Shown here: piece by piece, positions 24,084 through 32,076 of the stretch
Numbering within the stretch: position 1 is the first letter of the stretch
Layout of the letters: each line of letters opens with the position of its first letter
Assembly (NCBI GenBank): GCA_041752455.1
Contig: JBGSWL010000182.1
Location: forward strand, 1 to 48,140
Origin: JBGSWL01 sp041752455
GTDB taxonomy: Bacteria > Pseudomonadota > Alphaproteobacteria > Rhizobiales > Rhizobiaceae
DNA length: 48,140 nt
Reading direction: 5' to 3'
The notes under the pieces: generated by a model
Told to the model about the DNA's origin: nothing
The model's input: the letters and a program-made list of their open reading frames with translations, nothing else
Databases searched by the model: none
Made by a program: the position numbers and the translations under genes

Positions 24084-25955
24084 TCAATCCAGATCGGGGT
24101 CTTCGGCAAGGTCGTCAAGGCCGGATACATCCGCATCGTCGCCGTCATCCAGCCCGCCATCAAGCGCTGCGGCGCCGCCGAGCCGAACATCGATGACACG
24201 CGCGCCGGGAAACATGTCAAGAATGCTGGCGACTTGCGGGTCCTGCGATGCATCGACCAGAAGCGCATCGCGTTTGACGGTTTCAGCCTCTTCCAGCGTG
24301 GCGCCGCCTTCATCCCGACTGACCGAAACGATCCAGCGCTGGCCGGTCCAGTCCTGCAGCTTGCGCGACAGGTCGCCGATGAGAGAGGCAGGCGCTTCAC
24401 TCGTCACATTGACCGACAGGCGGCCCGGCTCGACGGCAACAAGGCGCAGATATTTGCGCACCTGCACCTTCATCATGATGTCGCGGTTCTTCTCGCAAAG
24501 ATCGGCGATGTCGGAAAGGCCGGCAATTGCCGGTCCCGATACCGGTGCTGCAGGCTCCGGCAGCACAACAGGCCGGGGCGGTGCTGAGCCTTCGATGAGC
24601 TGCATGGCAGGCGATGCGGAAGGTGCCGGCTCGGGGTCGGACACACGCGGCGATGCCGATGTGGCCACCGCATGGGCAAGGCCGGCTGATTGAGCAGGTT
24701 GTGACGCGCGCGATCCGCCGCGCCCGTCACCACCGCCTTGCCGGTCAGGCTGGTTGTTCACAGGCGATGACGATGGTGCAGACGGCGCATCGTCGAGCGC
24801 CTTGAGCGCCTCATCGAGCGTCGGCATCGTTGACGCATGCGCCAAGCGGATCAGCAGCATTTCGCCGGCGGCAAACGGCCGGGCGGCAGCCTCGCATTCC
24901 GGAATGCCCTTCAGAAGCATCTGCCAGGCGCGCGACAAGGCCGTCACCGACAGGGTCTGGGCAAAGGAAAGGCCGCGGTCGCGCTCATCGGGTGTCAGCG
25001 CCGCATCTTCGAGCGCCGCTCCAGGCACAAAGCGAAGCCGCGTCACGGTATGGACGAAGCCAGCAAGATCATTGAGCACGACGACCGGATCGGCGCCGAC
25101 GTCATAGAGCGCGCGGAAGCCCGCCAGCGCCTCGGCGATCTGCCCGGCCATGATCTGTTCGAACAGGTCGACGATGCGCGACCGGTCGGCAAGACCAAGC
25201 ATCGCCTTGACGGTTTCGGTGTCGACCGTGCCGCGACCATGGGCGATCGCCTGGTCGAGGATCGACAGCGCGTCTCGCACAGACCCTTCGGCAGCGCGCG
25301 CAATCATCGCAAGGGCGCTGGCATCGGCTGAAATGCCCTCCTTGCCGGCAATACCGGCGAGGTGGCGCGTCAGTTCGGCGGCGTCCACCCGGCGCAGGTC
25401 AAAACGCTGGCAGCGCGACAGAACGGTGATCGGAACCTTGCGTATTTCGGTCGTGGCAAAGATGAACTTGGCGTGCGGCGGCGGTTCTTCGAGCGTCTTC
25501 AACAGGGCGTTGAACGCCTTGTCCGACAGCATGTGCACTTCGTCGATGATGTAGACCTTGTAGCGGGCCGACACCGGCGAATAGCGCACGCCATCGATGA
25601 TCTGCTTGATGTCGTCGATTCCGGTATGGGACGCCGCATCCATTTCGAGGATATCGACATGGCGGCCTTCCATGATCGCCTGGCAGTGGATGCCCGGGAC
25701 GGAAAGGTCGATCGATGGCCGGTCAACAGCATCGGTCTTGTAGTTGAGGGCCCGCGCAAGAATGCGGGCGGTCGTCGTCTTTCCGACACCACGCACCCCG
25801 GTCAGCATCCAGGCCTGCGCGATCCGATCGGTCTCGAACGCATTGGTCAGTGTGCGCACCATCGGTTCCTGACCGATCAGCGCCGTGAAATCGGCTGGCC
25901 GGTATTTGCGGGCCAGGACCCGGTACGGGGATGCTGTGTCGGCCGAAGTGCTCAT
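24084..25955 (-). CDS. dnaX: DNA polymerase III gamma/tau subunit
   Basis: The clamp-loader subunit of 623 residues has an AAA+ domain at about 1-240: Walker A GVRGVGKTTT, Walker B region YIIDEVHMLS, the sensor EPPPHAKFIFATTE and the arginine motif VLSRCQRFDLRR. The collar domain follows (about 245-370), then a Pro/Ser/Ala-rich linker and a C-terminal tau-like domain that ends acidic. Unlike E. coli DnaX, the segment after Walker A holds a single cysteine (GIHCQAI) instead of the four-cysteine zinc site. Confidence 0.96.
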   Translation of the reverse strand: MSTSADTASPYRVLARKYRPADFTALIGQEPMVRTLTNAFETDRIAQAWMLTGVRGVGKTTTARILARALNYKTDAVDRPSIDLSVPGIHCQAIMEGRHVDILEMDAASHTGIDDIKQIIDGVRYSPVSARYKVYIIDEVHMLSDKAFNALLKTLEEPPPHAKFIFATTEIRKVPITVLSRCQRFDLRRVDAAELTRHLAGIAGKEGISADASALAMIARAAEGSVRDALSILDQAIAHGRGTVDTETVKAMLGLADRSRIVDLFEQIMAGQIAEALAGFRALYDVGADPVVVLNDLAGFVHTVTRLRFVPGAALEDAALTPDERDRGLSFAQTLSVTALSRAWQMLLKGIPECEAAARPFAAGEMLLIRLAHASTMPTLDEALKALDDAPSAPSSSPVNNQPDRQGGGDGRGGSRASQPAQSAGLAHAVATSASPRVSDPEPAPSASPAMQLIEGSAPPRPVVLPEPAAPVSGPAIAGLSDIADLCEKNRDIMMKVQVRKYLRLVAVEPGRLSVNVTSEAPASLIGDLSRKLQDWTGQRWIVSVSRDEGGATLEEAETVKRDALLVDASQDPQVASILDMFPGARVIDVRLGGAAALDGGLDDGDDADVSGLDDLAEDPDLD

Positions 25956-26056
25956 GGGTTTTGTCTAGCGGGAAGCGGCGCTCAATGAAAGCGCGCATAC
26001 CGCACGCGGATCGCGAATCGGTGTTCCGACCGGGCAAAAGTGCGGCAAGGAAAAGG

Positions 26057-26155
26057 CGGGAGGCTGGCACGGCGACCCGTGCCCGGCTCGTTGGGGCTGC
26101 TTCCTTCCGGACCTGACCCGGTTGGCGAGTGGCAACGTCCACCACCAACCTCCCG
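26057..26155 (-). ncRNA. ffs: Small signal recognition particle RNA (4.5S)
   Basis: On the minus strand the conserved SRP RNA core GGTCAGGTCCGGAAGGAAGC is present exactly (within 26101-26117 and the adjoining bases), followed by the matching AGCAGCC. The outer ends GGGAGGTTGG and CCAGCCTCCC pair, closing a hairpin of about 97 nucleotides, the usual alphaproteobacterial size. With Ffh it targets nascent membrane proteins. Ends are estimated from the pairing and may be off by a few bases. Confidence 0.92.
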
Positions 26156-26160
26156 GCGGT

Positions 26161-26190
26161 GATATCGGATTTCCCGCGCCAAAATGCAAG
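26161..26190 (-). promoter_or_regulatory. Sigma-70-type promoter of the SRP RNA
   Basis: On the minus strand CTTGCA (26190-26185), an 18-base spacer and GATATC (26166-26161) precede the RNA 5' end by about seven bases, the geometry expected for housekeeping transcription starting at the GGGAGG end. Confidence 0.5.
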
Positions 26191-26265
26191 ACCCAACACG
26201 AAAGACCAAAAGGCAGACCGGAACATGCCGGTCGCATTTGCGCCGGAAACTGCTATCGTTTCGGC

Positions 26266-26670
26266 ATGAGCGAATTCCAGCTTGATCCGCGCCTTGATCG
26301 CGACACCCATCGCATCGCTGACACCGGACTTTTTTCGGTGCGGCTGATGAACGACAAGCGCTACCCGTGGCTGATCGCGATCCCGCGCCGCGCCGATATC
26401 CGCGAAATCCATGAACTGACCCCGCTCGACCAGACCATGCTGACCTTCGAGGTGACGCATCTCTCCGAAGCGCTGCAGACCTATGCCAAGGCCGACAAGA
26501 TGAACATTGCAGCCCTCGGCAACATGGTTCCGCAGTTGCATGTGCACATCATCGCCCGGCGCATCGGCGATGAGGCCTGGCCCAATCCCGTGTGGGGTCA
26601 CGGCGCCGCCGTTCCCTACGAAACGCAGGAAGCACGCGCCTTCATTGACGGGTTCATGGCGCATCTCTAG
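26266..26670 (+). CDS. HIT-family hydrolase
   Basis: The 134-residue protein has the histidine-triad motif as QLHVHII, in which the first histidine of the classical triad is glutamine while the catalytic middle and last histidines remain; this variant is common in bacterial HIT proteins. The family hydrolyses nucleoside phosphoramidates or dinucleoside polyphosphates. The start is the ATG at 26266. It is divergent from ffs and ends 47 bases before the nudC start. Confidence 0.88.
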   Translation: MSEFQLDPRLDRDTHRIADTGLFSVRLMNDKRYPWLIAIPRRADIREIHELTPLDQTMLTFEVTHLSEALQTYAKADKMNIAALGNMVPQLHVHIIARRIGDEAWPNPVWGHGAAVPYETQEARAFIDGFMAHL

Positions 26671-26717
26671 GGACTGCCGGGATAGCGATCTTGTCCAGCA
26701 AGGTGGTCCCCTCGCAA

Positions 26718-27698
26718 ATGCCGCTGCCCGTCTTTTCCCCGGCCTACCGGGACTTTTCCGCAATGACCGGATTTTCGGGTAACAGGCTTGAGCGCCTGTC
26801 GGAAAAGCGCACAGCCTCCTCCATCGCCGATGCGCTGGCCGATCCGCGCGCCCGGCTGATGCTGGTCGGCGAGGGGCGCATTCTCCTGACCGAACCCGGT
26901 GACGACAATTCCTGCTCGGCATGGTTTGCGGCAGGCGAGGCGGCGACACTGGGCGCTGACATGTCTGCGGCGATCCTGCTCGGCAACGGCAGTGACGGTG
27001 CGCCGAGACTTGCCGCACCAGTGACCATGGACCCGCATGACCCGGCCGCATTGCCCGAAGCGCATCGTTTCCCGGACTTCCGCTCGGTCTATGTGGCAGG
27101 GCTGCTCGATGACGGTGATCTTGGCGCTTTGGCACAGGCCGGCGCACTGCTTGCCTGGCACCGCACGCACCGCTTCTGCGGGCGCTGCGGCGGGCAAAAC
27201 GCCATCGCCGACGGTGGCGTCAAACGCATCTGCCAGTCCTGCGCGGCGCAGCACTTTCCGCGCACCGATCCGGTCGTGATCATGCTGACGATCGCACCGG
27301 ACAATGGGCGCGTGCTGCTTGGCCGCAGTCCGCATTTTCCTCCCGGCATGTATTCCTGCCTTGCCGGGTTCGTGGAAGCCGGCGAAACGCTGGAGAATGC
27401 GGTGCGCCGAGAAACCTTCGAGGAGGCCGGCATCCGCGTCGGGCCGGTGGCCTATCATGCCAGCCAGCCCTAGCCGTTTCCGCACTCGTTGATGGTCGGC
27501 ATGCACGGCCTTGCGGAAAGCGAAACCATCCACCTCGACGACGAACTGGAGGATGCGCGCTGGTTCACACGCAACGACGTTGCGGCGGCCCTTCGCGGTG
27601 ACGAGGGCGCGCTGTTTCGCATGCCGCCCAAGGGCGCCATCGCTTGGCGGCTGGTTGAGGATTGGGTCGAGGCTAAGGGGCTCCAGCAATTCCGGTGA
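26718..27698 (+). pseudogene. nudC: NADH pyrophosphatase NudC interrupted by an in-frame amber codon
   Basis: The frame encodes a NudC: an N-terminal domain, zinc cysteines (CGRCGGQ and CQSCAAQ), and the Nudix box GFVEAGETLENAVR-RETFEEAG. The family signature SQPWPFP, which follows the Nudix box, reads SQP-stop-PFPHSLM because a TAG occupies 27471-27473 where Trp (TGG) is expected. The same frame then continues without loss for 75 codons (LAESETIHLDDELEDARWFT). A single G-to-A change explains it. Unless read through, the product lacks the NADH-specificity motif and the C-terminus. The start at 26718 is likely; TTG 26691 is in frame. A sequencing error is the main alternative. Confidence 0.9.
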
Positions 27699-27731
27699 AA
27701 GCGGGCACCGGTTTCACGTCCGGAATTGCTG
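27684..27731. repeat. Palindromic intergenic repeat overlapping the end of nudC
   Basis: CAGCAATTCCGG (27684-27695) and CCGGAATTGCTG (27720-27731) are perfect reverse complements, and GTGAAA/TTTCAC inside extend the stem. The inner sequence GCGGGCACCGGTTTCA resembles the small palindromic repeats scattered through rhizobial genomes. It supplies the final codons and the stop codon of nudC and may also act as a terminator for the convergent nudC and pheA. Confidence 0.7.
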
Positions 27732-27740
27732 ACAGTCCCT

Positions 27741-28607
27741 CTAAAGCTTGCCCGTACGGCGGAAGTCTGCGCCGCGATAGACACCGAGAACGCGGAAGTG
27801 ATCGCAGAAAAAGCCGATCTCTTCGAAGGCCCGCGCCACATGGGCATCCTCCGGATGGCCTTCAATGTCGGCATAGAACTGCGTGGCGACAAAGGCACCG
27901 CCGAGCTGGTAGCTTTCCAGCTTGGTCATGTTGACGCCATTGGTCGCAAACCCGCCCATCGCCTTGTAGAGCGCGGCCGGAATGTTGCGCACGCGGAAGA
28001 CAAACGTCGTCATCACGAGTTCGTCCGGCGTCTGGCGGCGGTGCATGTCCGGGGTCTTCGACAGGACGACGAAGCGCGTCACGTTGTTGGCCTGATCCTC
28101 GACATCGCGCTCGATGATATCAAGCCCGTAGAGCGAAGCGGCAAGCTGCGGCGCCAGCGCTGCCATCGACGCATCGCCTCTTTCGGATACGAGGCGCGCG
28201 GCGCCGGCCGTGTCACCGGCGATCACCGGGTTCCAGCCATTGTCGCGCAGGAAACTTCGGCATTGGCCAAGCGCGTGGATGTGGCTGTGCACCGTGCGGA
28301 TGGCTCCGCGTTCGGTGCCAGGCAGGACCATCAGCTGAAAATGGATCGGCAGGAAATACTCGCCGACAATGTGCAGGTCGCTTTCCGGCAACAGGTAGTG
28401 GATGTCGGCAACGCGCCCGGCGATGGTGTTTTCGATCGGGATCATCGCCAGAGCCGCATCGCCCCGGTCGACGGCCGTGAATGCATCCTCGAATGTCGGG
28501 CATGGCATCGGCACCATGTCCGGAAACATGTTGCGGCAGGCTGTGTCGGAATTGGCGCCCGGCTCGCCCTGGAAGGCAATGCGGTTGGTCGATGGTTCGG
28601 TCGTCAC
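27741..28607 (-). CDS. pheA: Prephenate dehydratase
   Basis: The monofunctional enzyme of 288 residues converts prephenate to phenylpyruvate for phenylalanine synthesis. It starts with IAFQGEPGANSDTA, has IPIENTIAGRV in the substrate domain, the catalytic threonine in NNVTRFVVL, and a C-terminal ACT domain for phenylalanine feedback (ALYKAMGGFATNGVNMTKLE, SYQLGG). No chorismate mutase domain is fused. It follows kdsB by 18 bases on the same strand. Confidence 0.95.
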   Translation of the reverse strand: MTTEPSTNRIAFQGEPGANSDTACRNMFPDMVPMPCPTFEDAFTAVDRGDAALAMIPIENTIAGRVADIHYLLPESDLHIVGEYFLPIHFQLMVLPGTERGAIRTVHSHIHALGQCRSFLRDNGWNPVIAGDTAGAARLVSERGDASMAALAPQLAASLYGLDIIERDVEDQANNVTRFVVLSKTPDMHRRQTPDELVMTTFVFRVRNIPAALYKAMGGFATNGVNMTKLESYQLGGAFVATQFYADIEGHPEDAHVARAFEEIGFFCDHFRVLGVYRGADFRRTGKL

Positions 28608-28625
28608 GGTCGAAATCCCCGATTG

Positions 28626-29372
28626 TCAGGTTCGCGCAAGGATCGCACGGGCCCGCTCAAGATCGGGCGGTGTATCGACACCGAGCGGCACCGTGTCAAC
28701 GACAGCGGCGTGGATTTCCATGCGGTCTTCCAGCGCGCGCAGTTGTTCCAGCCTCTCGCGCTGCTCCAGCACGGATGGCGGAGCGGCAACGAAGCGCATC
28801 AGCGCCTCGCGGCGATAGACATAGAGCCCGATGTGATGCCACAGCGGCCCGTCGCCCGAAGGCGCCGTCGCGCGGGTGAAATACAGCGCGCGCAGAACGT
28901 TGCCGTCGTTCGGGCCTGAGCGCAGCGGAGCACCGACCAGCTTGACGACGTTGGGATTGTCGCGTTCGTCCTGATCAAAGATCTCGGTACACAAAGTCGC
29001 GATGTCGCAGGCCGGGTCGGACAACAGTGCCAGGGCGGCGCGCACCAGCGCCGGGTCGAGCGTCGGCAAATCGCCCTGCACATTGATCACCACATCGAAC
29101 GCGCCCTCAGGATCGATGATCGACAGCGCTTCGGCGATCCGGTCCGAACCCGACTGGTGGTCGAGGCGGGTCATCACCGCCCGGTGGCCGGCTGCAATGA
29201 CAGCCGCCTCGATCGACGGATCGTCGCAGGCGACAACCACGGGACCGCAATCGGCCTCGACGGCCCGGTCGGCGACATGGACGATCATCGGCTTGCCGGC
29301 GATATCGGCCAGCGGCTTGCCAGGCAGACGGGTCGAGGCCAACCGCGACGGTATGATCGTCACCGGATTCAT
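28626..29372 (-). CDS. kdsB: 3-deoxy-manno-octulosonate cytidylyltransferase
   Basis: KdsB activates Kdo as CMP-Kdo for lipopolysaccharide core synthesis. The product of 248 residues, starting at the ATG at 29372, has IIPSRLASTRLPGKPLADI at the N-terminus (nucleotide loop), VINVQGDLPTLDP in the active site, and the HHIGLYVYRREAL region. Upstream in-frame TTG/GTG codons at 29408 and 29402 would add 10-12 residues and are less likely. It leads the kdsB-pheA pair and diverges from the cytochrome gene. Confidence 0.93.
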   Translation of the reverse strand: MNPVTIIPSRLASTRLPGKPLADIAGKPMIVHVADRAVEADCGPVVVACDDPSIEAAVIAAGHRAVMTRLDHQSGSDRIAEALSIIDPEGAFDVVINVQGDLPTLDPALVRAALALLSDPACDIATLCTEIFDQDERDNPNVVKLVGAPLRSGPNDGNVLRALYFTRATAPSGDGPLWHHIGLYVYRREALMRFVAAPPSVLEQRERLEQLRALEDRMEIHAAVVDTVPLGVDTPPDLERARAILART

Positions 29373-29549
29373 GTTGATTGGGCTTTTGGCGACCAGATTC
29401 ACGAGCAACGCACCCTGTTTGTGTCAAAAAGTCTCAAGAGCGTTGCGGTTATAGGAGTTGCAAGCTTCGGTCAAAACACCTAGTTACCGTCGCATTCGCG
29501 GCGGTGGAGTTCACACGACCGCGACGGAAAAACGTTCGGGAAACGTGTC

Positions 29550-30086
29550 ATGAATTACAACATGCTTGCGGGGGCGTTTCTTGCCACTGTTTTTGTGGTG
29601 ATGACGGTCGGCATCGCCAGCGACGCCATCTACCACGTTGAAATGCCGGAAACCCAAGGCTACGCCATTGCGGCGGCCGAGGGTGGTGCAACTGAAGAAG
29701 TGGCTGTTGTTGAAGAAGAGGCGGCGCCGATCGGCCCGCAGCTTGCCAGCGCCGATACGGCTGCAGGCGCCAATGTCTTCAAGAAATGCGCTTCGTGCCA
29801 CAATGTTGAAGCCGGCGGGTCGAACAAGACCGGGCCCAACCTCTGGGGTGTGGTCGGCGCGGTTCCTGCTGCGCATGAAGGCTTCAAATATTCAGCTGCG
29901 TTGACTGCATATGGCGCGGAAGGCAAGGTCTGGGACTTCGAAGCGCTTAACCGCTTCCTGACCAAGCCGAAGGCCTATATCGACGGCACGTCGATGGGTT
30001 TTGCAGGCCTCAACAAGGAAGAAGAGCGCATCAACCTTATTGCATGGTTGCGTGAGCAGTCGGACAGCCCGGTCGCGTTGCCCTGA
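29550..30086 (+). CDS. cycM: Membrane-anchored cytochrome c (CycM type)
   Basis: The 178-residue class I cytochrome c has an uncleaved N-terminal membrane anchor (about 6-24), a Glu/Ala-rich spacer (41-62), the haem-binding CASCH at 80-84, and the axial methionine M149 in GTSMGFAG. Such CycM/c552 proteins pass electrons from the bc1 complex to cytochrome aa3 oxidase in rhizobia. The haem domain sits on the periplasmic side. It is followed by a strong terminator. Confidence 0.92.
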   Translation: MNYNMLAGAFLATVFVVMTVGIASDAIYHVEMPETQGYAIAAAEGGATEEVAVVEEEAAPIGPQLASADTAAGANVFKKCASCHNVEAGGSNKTGPNLWGVVGAVPAAHEGFKYSAALTAYGAEGKVWDFEALNRFLTKPKAYIDGTSMGFAGLNKEEERINLIAWLREQSDSPVALP

Positions 30087-30110
30087 TCGCGACTGGTATA
30101 GAGAACTCGC

Positions 30111-30138
30111 AAAAGCCCGGCCATGTGCCGGGCTTTTT
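30111..30138 (+). terminator. Intrinsic terminator after the cytochrome c gene
   Basis: An 11-bp perfect stem, AAAAGCCCGGC with GCCGGGCTTTT, closes a CATGT loop and is followed by further T residues. Confidence 0.92.
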
Positions 30139-30208
30139 CATGTCCGGGGCTTTGATTTGCCGCAAAGGCCCCTAGTCTGGTCGAAATGCGCAAAGCGGAG
30201 GCCGGGCC

Positions 30209-32011
30209 ATGACCATTTCAATCTCAGTACCATCCTTGCACCGGCTTGGTGCGCGCAGCCTCGCATTGGCAGGCGTGACCATCGGTGTGGCGTTTTCCTG
30301 CCTGGTGTCGGTGTCGGTCGCGCAGGAGCCTTCCTGGCGGCATGCATCCAGCCTCGTCGAGGCCCCGAAATATCCGGCTGACTTTACCCGCTTCGACTAT
30401 GTCAATCCGGACGCACCCAAGGGCGGGACGCTGCGCCTTTCGGAAGGCGGTTCGTTCGATACGCTGAACCCGATCCTGCCGAAGGGCGAAGTGGCGGCGG
30501 GCCTCAATCTGGTCTTCGAGACCCTGATGGCGGACTCGGAGGACGAGGTTTCCACCAGCTACGGCCAGTTGGCCGAGGCGCTGTCCTATCCCGATGACAT
30601 TTCGTCAGTGACCTACCGGCTGCGCGAGGGCGCGCGCTGGCATGATGGCGTGCCGGTGACCGCCAATGATGTGGTCTGGTCGTTCGACAAACTTGTTGAA
30701 CTGAACCCGCAGCAGCGCTTCTACTACCAGCATGTCACCAAGGCCGAAGCCGTGGATGCGCGCACCGTGACCTTCACGTTTGACGAGACCGGCAACAAGG
30801 AACTGCCGCACATCGTCGGCCAGCTTCTCGTTCTGCCCAAGCACTGGTGGACAGCCGAGGGGCGCGACATCGCCGCCTCGACGCTCGAGCCGCCGCTCGG
30901 TTCCGGCCCTTACAAGATCACGCGGGTCAGCGGTGGCGCAACGCTGCGCTTCGAACGCGTTGCCGATCATTGGGGTGCTGCAATCCCGGTGAATGTCGGC
31001 CGGCACAATTTCGATGCCATCGAATACACCTACTACCGCGACCGCAACGTGGAGTTCGAGGCATTCAAGGCCGATCAGGCGGACTATTGGCTGGAAAACG
31101 AAGCCAAGCGCTGGGCGACCTCCTACGATTTTCCCGCCGCTGTTGCCGGCAAGATCAAGCGGGAAGAGCTGGAAAACCCCTATCGCTCCAGCGGCGTGCT
31201 TGTCGGCTTCGTCCCCAATTTGCGGCTTGCAAAATTCCAGGACCAGCGTGTGCGCCGGGCGCTGACACTGGCCTTCGATTTCGAGAACCTCAACCGAACG
31301 ATCTTCTTTGAAAGCTATGAGCGGGTCGGATCGTTCTTCCACGGCACACCCCTGGCCCATTCGGGCCTGCCGGAGGGGCGTGAGCTGGAACTGCTCGAAG
31401 AGGTTCGCGATCTGGTTCCGGCGTCGGTGTTCGAAGCACCCTATGTCAATCCGGTGGCAGCCGATGCGCAGGCGCTTCGCAGCAATCTGCGCGAGGCGGT
31501 GCGGCTGTTTGCCGAAGCCGGCTACGAAATCCGCGACGGGCGGATGGTCAATGCGGCAACCGGTGAACCCTTTACGGTCGAAGTCTTGCTCAACGGACCG
31601 ATCATCGAGCGCGTGGCGCTGCCTTATGCGGAGGACCTTCGCACCATCGGTGTCGAGATGACCATCCGCACCGTCGAACCGTCGCAATATGTGGCGCGAC
31701 AACGGGCGCGGGATTTCGAGATGATCTACACCGGCTGGGGCCAGTCGCTCTCGCCCGGCAATGAGCAGCTCGACTATTTCGGCTCGGCCGCCGCCAGCAA
31801 GGAAGCCTCGCGCAACTATGGCGGCATTGCCGATCCGGCGGTGGATGCGCTGATCTCCAAGGTGATCTTTGCAAGGGACCGCGATGAACTGATCGCCGCG
31901 ACGCGTGCGCTTGACCGGGTGATGATGGCCAACCAGTTCGTCATCCCGACCTATACGGGGCGCACGGCGCGCATCGCCTATTGGGACCGCTTCTCCCACC
32001 CCGATCCATAG
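30209..32011 (+). CDS. yejA1: Peptide ABC transporter substrate-binding protein YejA1, C-terminus cut by an amber codon
   Basis: This family 5 periplasmic binding protein of 600 residues (signal peptide about 1-38) opens the operon. Hallmarks are KGGTLRLSEGGSFDTLNP, GARWHDGVPVTANDVVWSFD and GSGPYKITRV. The TAG at 32009-32011 is followed in frame by 22 codons ending at the TGA 32078-32080 and coding PEYGIGFPDLWWFDEAKA and a few more residues. The yejA2 paralogue ends with the equivalent LWWFDEEKARAIG. The longer frame would also overlap the yejA2 GTG by four bases. So the annotated stop is probably a recent nonsense mutation or a sequence error; the truncated protein may still work. GGAGG supports the start. 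Confidence 0.9.
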   Translation: MTISISVPSLHRLGARSLALAGVTIGVAFSCLVSVSVAQEPSWRHASSLVEAPKYPADFTRFDYVNPDAPKGGTLRLSEGGSFDTLNPILPKGEVAAGLNLVFETLMADSEDEVSTSYGQLAEALSYPDDISSVTYRLREGARWHDGVPVTANDVVWSFDKLVELNPQQRFYYQHVTKAEAVDARTVTFTFDETGNKELPHIVGQLLVLPKHWWTAEGRDIAASTLEPPLGSGPYKITRVSGGATLRFERVADHWGAAIPVNVGRHNFDAIEYTYYRDRNVEFEAFKADQADYWLENEAKRWATSYDFPAAVAGKIKREELENPYRSSGVLVGFVPNLRLAKFQDQRVRRALTLAFDFENLNRTIFFESYERVGSFFHGTPLAHSGLPEGRELELLEEVRDLVPASVFEAPYVNPVAADAQALRSNLREAVRLFAEAGYEIRDGRMVNAATGEPFTVEVLLNGPIIERVALPYAEDLRTIGVEMTIRTVEPSQYVARQRARDFEMIYTGWGQSLSPGNEQLDYFGSAAASKEASRNYGGIADPAVDALISKVIFARDRDELIAATRALDRVMMANQFVIPTYTGRTARIAYWDRFSHPDP

Positions 32012-32076
32012 CCGGAATATGGTATCGGGTTCCCCGACCTGTGGTGGTTTGATGAAGCCAAAGCGGAGGCGATCCG

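Noticed and set aside
26216..26233. GACCGG-6-CCGGTC palindrome between ffs and the HIT gene
   Set aside because: Short and G+C-rich, so expected by chance; no matching regulator nearby, and not needed by the ffs promoter.
30605..31999. 464-codon minus-strand frame opposite yejA1
   Set aside because: No recognisable domain, fully inside a conserved gene; shadow frame.
27471..32011. Pyrrolysine or genome-wide TAG reassignment
   Set aside because: Several genes in the window end at TAG normally and neither interrupted protein is a methylamine methyltransferase; nonsense change or error is simpler.
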